Below, one piece after another: positions 61,812 to 64,000 of a DNA stretch of 64,000 nt. The position numbers and the translations under genes were made by a program. The first letter of the stretch is position 1. Each line of letters begins with the position of its first letter. The DNA is from Salinivibrio kushneri (GTDB lineage: Bacteria; Pseudomonadota; Gammaproteobacteria; Enterobacterales; Vibrionaceae), in NCBI RefSeq assembly GCF_027286325.1, contig NZ_CP114588.1:1947317-2011316 (forward strand), in the 5' to 3' direction. Below the pieces are notes generated by a model. That model saw nothing but the letters and a program-made list of their open reading frames with translations, searched no databases and was not told the DNA's origin.

Positions 61812-62570
61812 TTACGGTGCGGCATCAATATCATCGATAAAATCATCGAGAAACTCATCATCCAAGGCAGGTTGTTGCTCCAATGCCTCATCGCCTTTGG
61901 CGCGATAGCGGCGGTTTTGCAGGTAAGCCTCACGGGCAAACGCGTAAGGGTCCGGTGAGTTATCTAATTGCGACTCCTGAGACACTAACGCAGCGCGCGA
62001 CTCCATCCCATCAAACATCCATTTTAAAACCGACTGCGGCAGGGTGAGTAACGCCAGCGGCGGATACAAACCATCAACGACTTCGCCCGCGCCTTCTCGT
62101 ACCGAGGTGGGGCCATAACCGGGCAGCATAATATACGCGCCCGTACCCACATCATAGTGTCCGATCGCATCACCGAATTCGCGCTGGTCATACTTTTGAA
62201 TATCAGCGGCGGACGCAATATCAATCAAGCCACCCAAGCCAAACAAGGTATTTATCCAAAAGCGGTTAAAATGGGTCGCGGCTTTCTCGCCTTCCAGCAT
62301 GATTAAACTATTCAAAAAGCTGGCTGGCTCTTCAAGGTTGCCCAAAAAGTTAGAAATCCCAGTGCGCACGGGGCTCGGTACATAATCGACATACGCAATC
62401 GAGACAGGGCGTGCCACATAGGGATCCAAATAATCGTAGTTGACCGTCCACATCGCACGGTTAAAGCCCTCTAACGGGTCTTCAGGGTGCGGCTCTGCAC
62501 CTGGCGGACGTGATACACAACCGGTTAATAGGCCGAGTACCGCCGCCATCAAACACAGACGTTTCCACAT
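61812..62570 (-). CDS. mlaA: phospholipid-binding lipoprotein MlaA (VacJ)
   Basis: A 252-residue outer-membrane lipoprotein that removes misplaced phospholipids from the outer leaflet and passes them to the Mla pathway. The lipobox LLTGC puts the lipidated Cys at residue 18. The family core follows: DPLEGFNRAMWTVNYDYLDPYVARPV, FLGNLEEPASFLNSL, and FGDAIGHYDVGTGAYIMLPGYGPTSVRE. ATG 62570 follows GAGGA at a slightly long distance; a TTG one codon earlier is possible. mlaBCDEF are not here. Confidence 0.95.
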   Translation of the reverse strand: MWKRLCLMAAVLGLLTGCVSRPPGAEPHPEDPLEGFNRAMWTVNYDYLDPYVARPVSIAYVDYVPSPVRTGISNFLGNLEEPASFLNSLIMLEGEKAATHFNRFWINTLFGLGGLIDIASAADIQKYDQREFGDAIGHYDVGTGAYIMLPGYGPTSVREGAGEVVDGLYPPLALLTLPQSVLKWMFDGMESRAALVSQESQLDNSPDPYAFAREAYLQNRRYRAKGDEALEQQPALDDEFLDDFIDDIDAAP

Positions 62571-62591
62571 CAAATGGCATTCCTCTACACA

Positions 62592-62618
62592 ATGAAAGGC
62601 TGGGGATGCCCAGCCTTG
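62592..62618 (-). terminator. probable terminator of the ccm operon after ccmI
   Basis: AAGGCTGGG and CCCAGCCTT form a 9-bp perfect stem with a 4-base loop in the 75 bases between ccmI and mlaA. The T-tail on the minus strand is short (TTTCATTG). Confidence 0.6.
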
Positions 62619-62645
62619 CTAACAATGATGACTATTCTGGCTTGG

Positions 62646-63857
62646 TTATTGTTGTTTGTCGATAACCAGTTCTGTGTGGCTGCCTAGACTTACCACCGCA
62701 CTTTGTCCAACCCAGTCACCTTCTTTCGTTGCGACGTTACCATCTCGGTCAATTCGCGCCTTAATCACCACCTTATCTTGCGAGGATAACGCTTGGTTGG
62801 GATTCAGGCTGTCAGTGTCTGCCAAGTCCACAGACAAGGGAAACTTAGATAAAGGCAGGCGCTTGGCTGCAATCGGCATCGATGAATCGGCCGACGCGTG
62901 AGCAGAAATGATCACCACCCCCTCGTTAGGTAACTGCACTTGGCTGCCCAGTGTCACCGTAATATCGACTTTGGCACCGTCCGCGCTATTGAGAGCCAAC
63001 TTTGCTCGTGCGATCGACTGATCTAACGTCTGGTTACGCGGGTCGTCACTGCCTATCAAGGTTTTCATCGCCTTCCATGTAGCGATCGCATCTTGATATC
63101 GTTCTTGCTCGAACGCTTGGTAGGCGAGCAAAGACATCGCCTGCAGATTAAAGGGGTTGTCTTTCACCACAGATTTCAACAAATTCTGCGCCCGCGCACT
63201 GTCTGCTTCATCACCTGCAAACAACAAGGCTTGCGCTAGCCCGACTTGAATATCAGGTTGTGAAGGTGCCAAGGCATAGGCTTTTTCCATTGCCCCCTTA
63301 GCCGTTTCACCGTCTCGATTAGCAAGACCAATACGGCCAAGCAACAGCCACCCAGTGCTATCGCTTGGCTCGTGTTGCAAGCGCGTGCGCAACGCCAAGG
63401 TTAAGTCTTGCATCTCTTGTTGCGTCAGCGGCTGTTCATTGTTAAGCAGGCGCTTAGATAACGACGGCAACTGCTGGGCGGTTTGTTGCCACTGCGCCAC
63501 TTGGTTGGCACTGCCCTCAATACCATATAAACCGAAGCTCACCACCGCTAGCACGATTAAACCTGGCACCCACTGCATCGGTGTCAGTCGCAAGTGACGG
63601 GCTTGTTTGGCTTTCTCTTTTTCTGGGATATCGTCTAACAGAGACTGTTGAAGGTCGCGCGTCAGATCCTTTTCATTATCGATTAAGCCTTCAGCGCTTT
63701 CTGCTTGAATTTCTTCAACACGGTCATAGTAAAACGCTTTGTTCAATGCATCACGGCTACCCTGATGATCGTGTTCACTTTTTTGCCAAAGGGGCCACAA
63801 AAACATCACCGCGCCAAGGACAAAAAACACCAAGGTCGCGCCCCAAAATTCAATCAT
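62646..63857 (-). CDS. ccmI: cytochrome c-type biogenesis protein CcmI
   Basis: A 403-residue inner-membrane protein that holds apocytochrome c for heme ligation by CcmFH. It has two membrane helices (about 4-22 and 94-112) around a cytoplasmic loop, then TPR repeats (about 150-290) and a C-terminal periplasmic domain. The start MIEFWGATLVFFVLGAVMFLWPLW and the DALNKAFYYDRVEEI loop are typical. Its ATG overlaps the preceding ccmH stop (ATGA). It appears to be the last gene of a ccm operon that continues past the right edge. Confidence 0.92.
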   Translation of the reverse strand: MIEFWGATLVFFVLGAVMFLWPLWQKSEHDHQGSRDALNKAFYYDRVEEIQAESAEGLIDNEKDLTRDLQQSLLDDIPEKEKAKQARHLRLTPMQWVPGLIVLAVVSFGLYGIEGSANQVAQWQQTAQQLPSLSKRLLNNEQPLTQQEMQDLTLALRTRLQHEPSDSTGWLLLGRIGLANRDGETAKGAMEKAYALAPSQPDIQVGLAQALLFAGDEADSARAQNLLKSVVKDNPFNLQAMSLLAYQAFEQERYQDAIATWKAMKTLIGSDDPRNQTLDQSIARAKLALNSADGAKVDITVTLGSQVQLPNEGVVIISAHASADSSMPIAAKRLPLSKFPLSVDLADTDSLNPNQALSSQDKVVIKARIDRDGNVATKEGDWVGQSAVVSLGSHTELVIDKQQ

Positions 63858-64000
63858 TTTGGCTCCTTATTTTGCTGGGTTGACGCATGCTCAGATGACG
63901 CCGGTTGATCCGCTGATGTATCCATGTTTGTGGCTGAGGTGCTTACGGGTGAATCATCGGTGCCTTCTGTCGATGACAACAGCGCATTGAGTCGTTGCTC
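63854..64000 (-). CDS. ccmH: cytochrome c maturation protein CcmH, C-terminal fragment
   Basis: The last 48 codons of a minus-strand gene entering from the right edge. The frame is open from 64000 to a TGA that overlaps the ccmI start (ATGA). The fragment begins EQRLNALLSS, which resembles the end of the CcmH/CycL thioredoxin-like protein after its second membrane helix, followed by a Ser/Thr/Asp-rich tail ending QQNKEPK. The call relies mainly on position before ccmI, because no CXXC motif is in view. Confidence 0.7.
   Translation of the reverse strand, partial: EQRLNALLSSTEGTDDSPVSTSATNMDTSADQPASSEHASTQQNKEPK

Overview
This window is ordinary core chromosome of a gammaproteobacterium, most likely a member of the Vibrionaceae. 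The evidence is gene content and order: clpP-clpX-lon-hupB-ppiD, pdxB-asd-fimV-truA-accD-folC-dedD-cvpA-purF, smrB/prmB-aroC, epmC-yfcL, fabB/mnmC, sixA, fadI-fadJ and fadL/mlaA. The very long acidic FimV/HubP-type polar protein, the ECF sigma/DUF3379 pair beside the fad genes, and two receiver-receiver-GGDEF proteins also fit this family. Base composition looks close to 50% GC, which would suit Salinivibrio or a relative, but I cannot settle the genus by eye. I see no integrase, transposase, phage, plasmid or CRISPR signature.

Layout. 1-2669: the start of a Tim44-like exported protein, a TM2 membrane protein and an MFS-acyltransferase fusion. 2666-9817 (minus): a complete, tightly packed menaquinone cluster menF-menD-menH-menB-menC-menE. 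10089-14420: alanine aminotransferase alaA and a DTW-domain tRNA modifier (plus), then dgt, yfbR and comEA (minus). 14582-23236 (minus): the protein quality-control block tig, clpP, clpX, lon, hupB and ppiD, with a good sigma32-type promoter before lon. 23574-24820: tRNA-Arg(UCU) and folD, the latter behind a PurR-like box. 24851-29321 (minus): rssB, rfaH and two tandem diguanylate cyclase response regulators. 29833-30432: a YohC-like Yip1 protein. 30496-43212 (minus): pdxB-asd, fimV-truA, accD-folC-dedD and cvpA-purF, with a PurR box before cvpA. 43465-51976: fabB, mnmC, yfcL, epmC, a YadS-type channel, aroC, prmB, smrB and sixA. 52113-64000: an M16 protease, fadI-fadJ behind a FadR-like operator, an ECF sigma factor with its DUF3379 partner, fadL, mlaA, and the cytochrome c maturation genes ccmI and ccmH (cut by the window end).

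The genes form several working sets. One makes menaquinone from chorismate, and aroC supplies the chorismate. One handles cytosolic proteolysis and folding. One covers fatty acid uptake (fadL), synthesis (fabB, accD) and degradation (fadI, fadJ). One covers purine and folate one-carbon metabolism (purF, folD, folC), with PurR boxes at cvpA-purF and folD.

The most unusual material is: (i) fimV, with about 38 copies of a hexanucleotide coding for Glu-Pro and about ten copies of a ~37-residue acidic repeat; (ii) a probable unannotated small RNA on the minus strand between fadI and the ECF sigma gene; (iii) the structured fabB 3' UTR, where the Vibrio FarS RNA is known to arise; (iv) the paired REC-REC-GGDEF proteins; (v) several unassigned palindromes in promoter regions.
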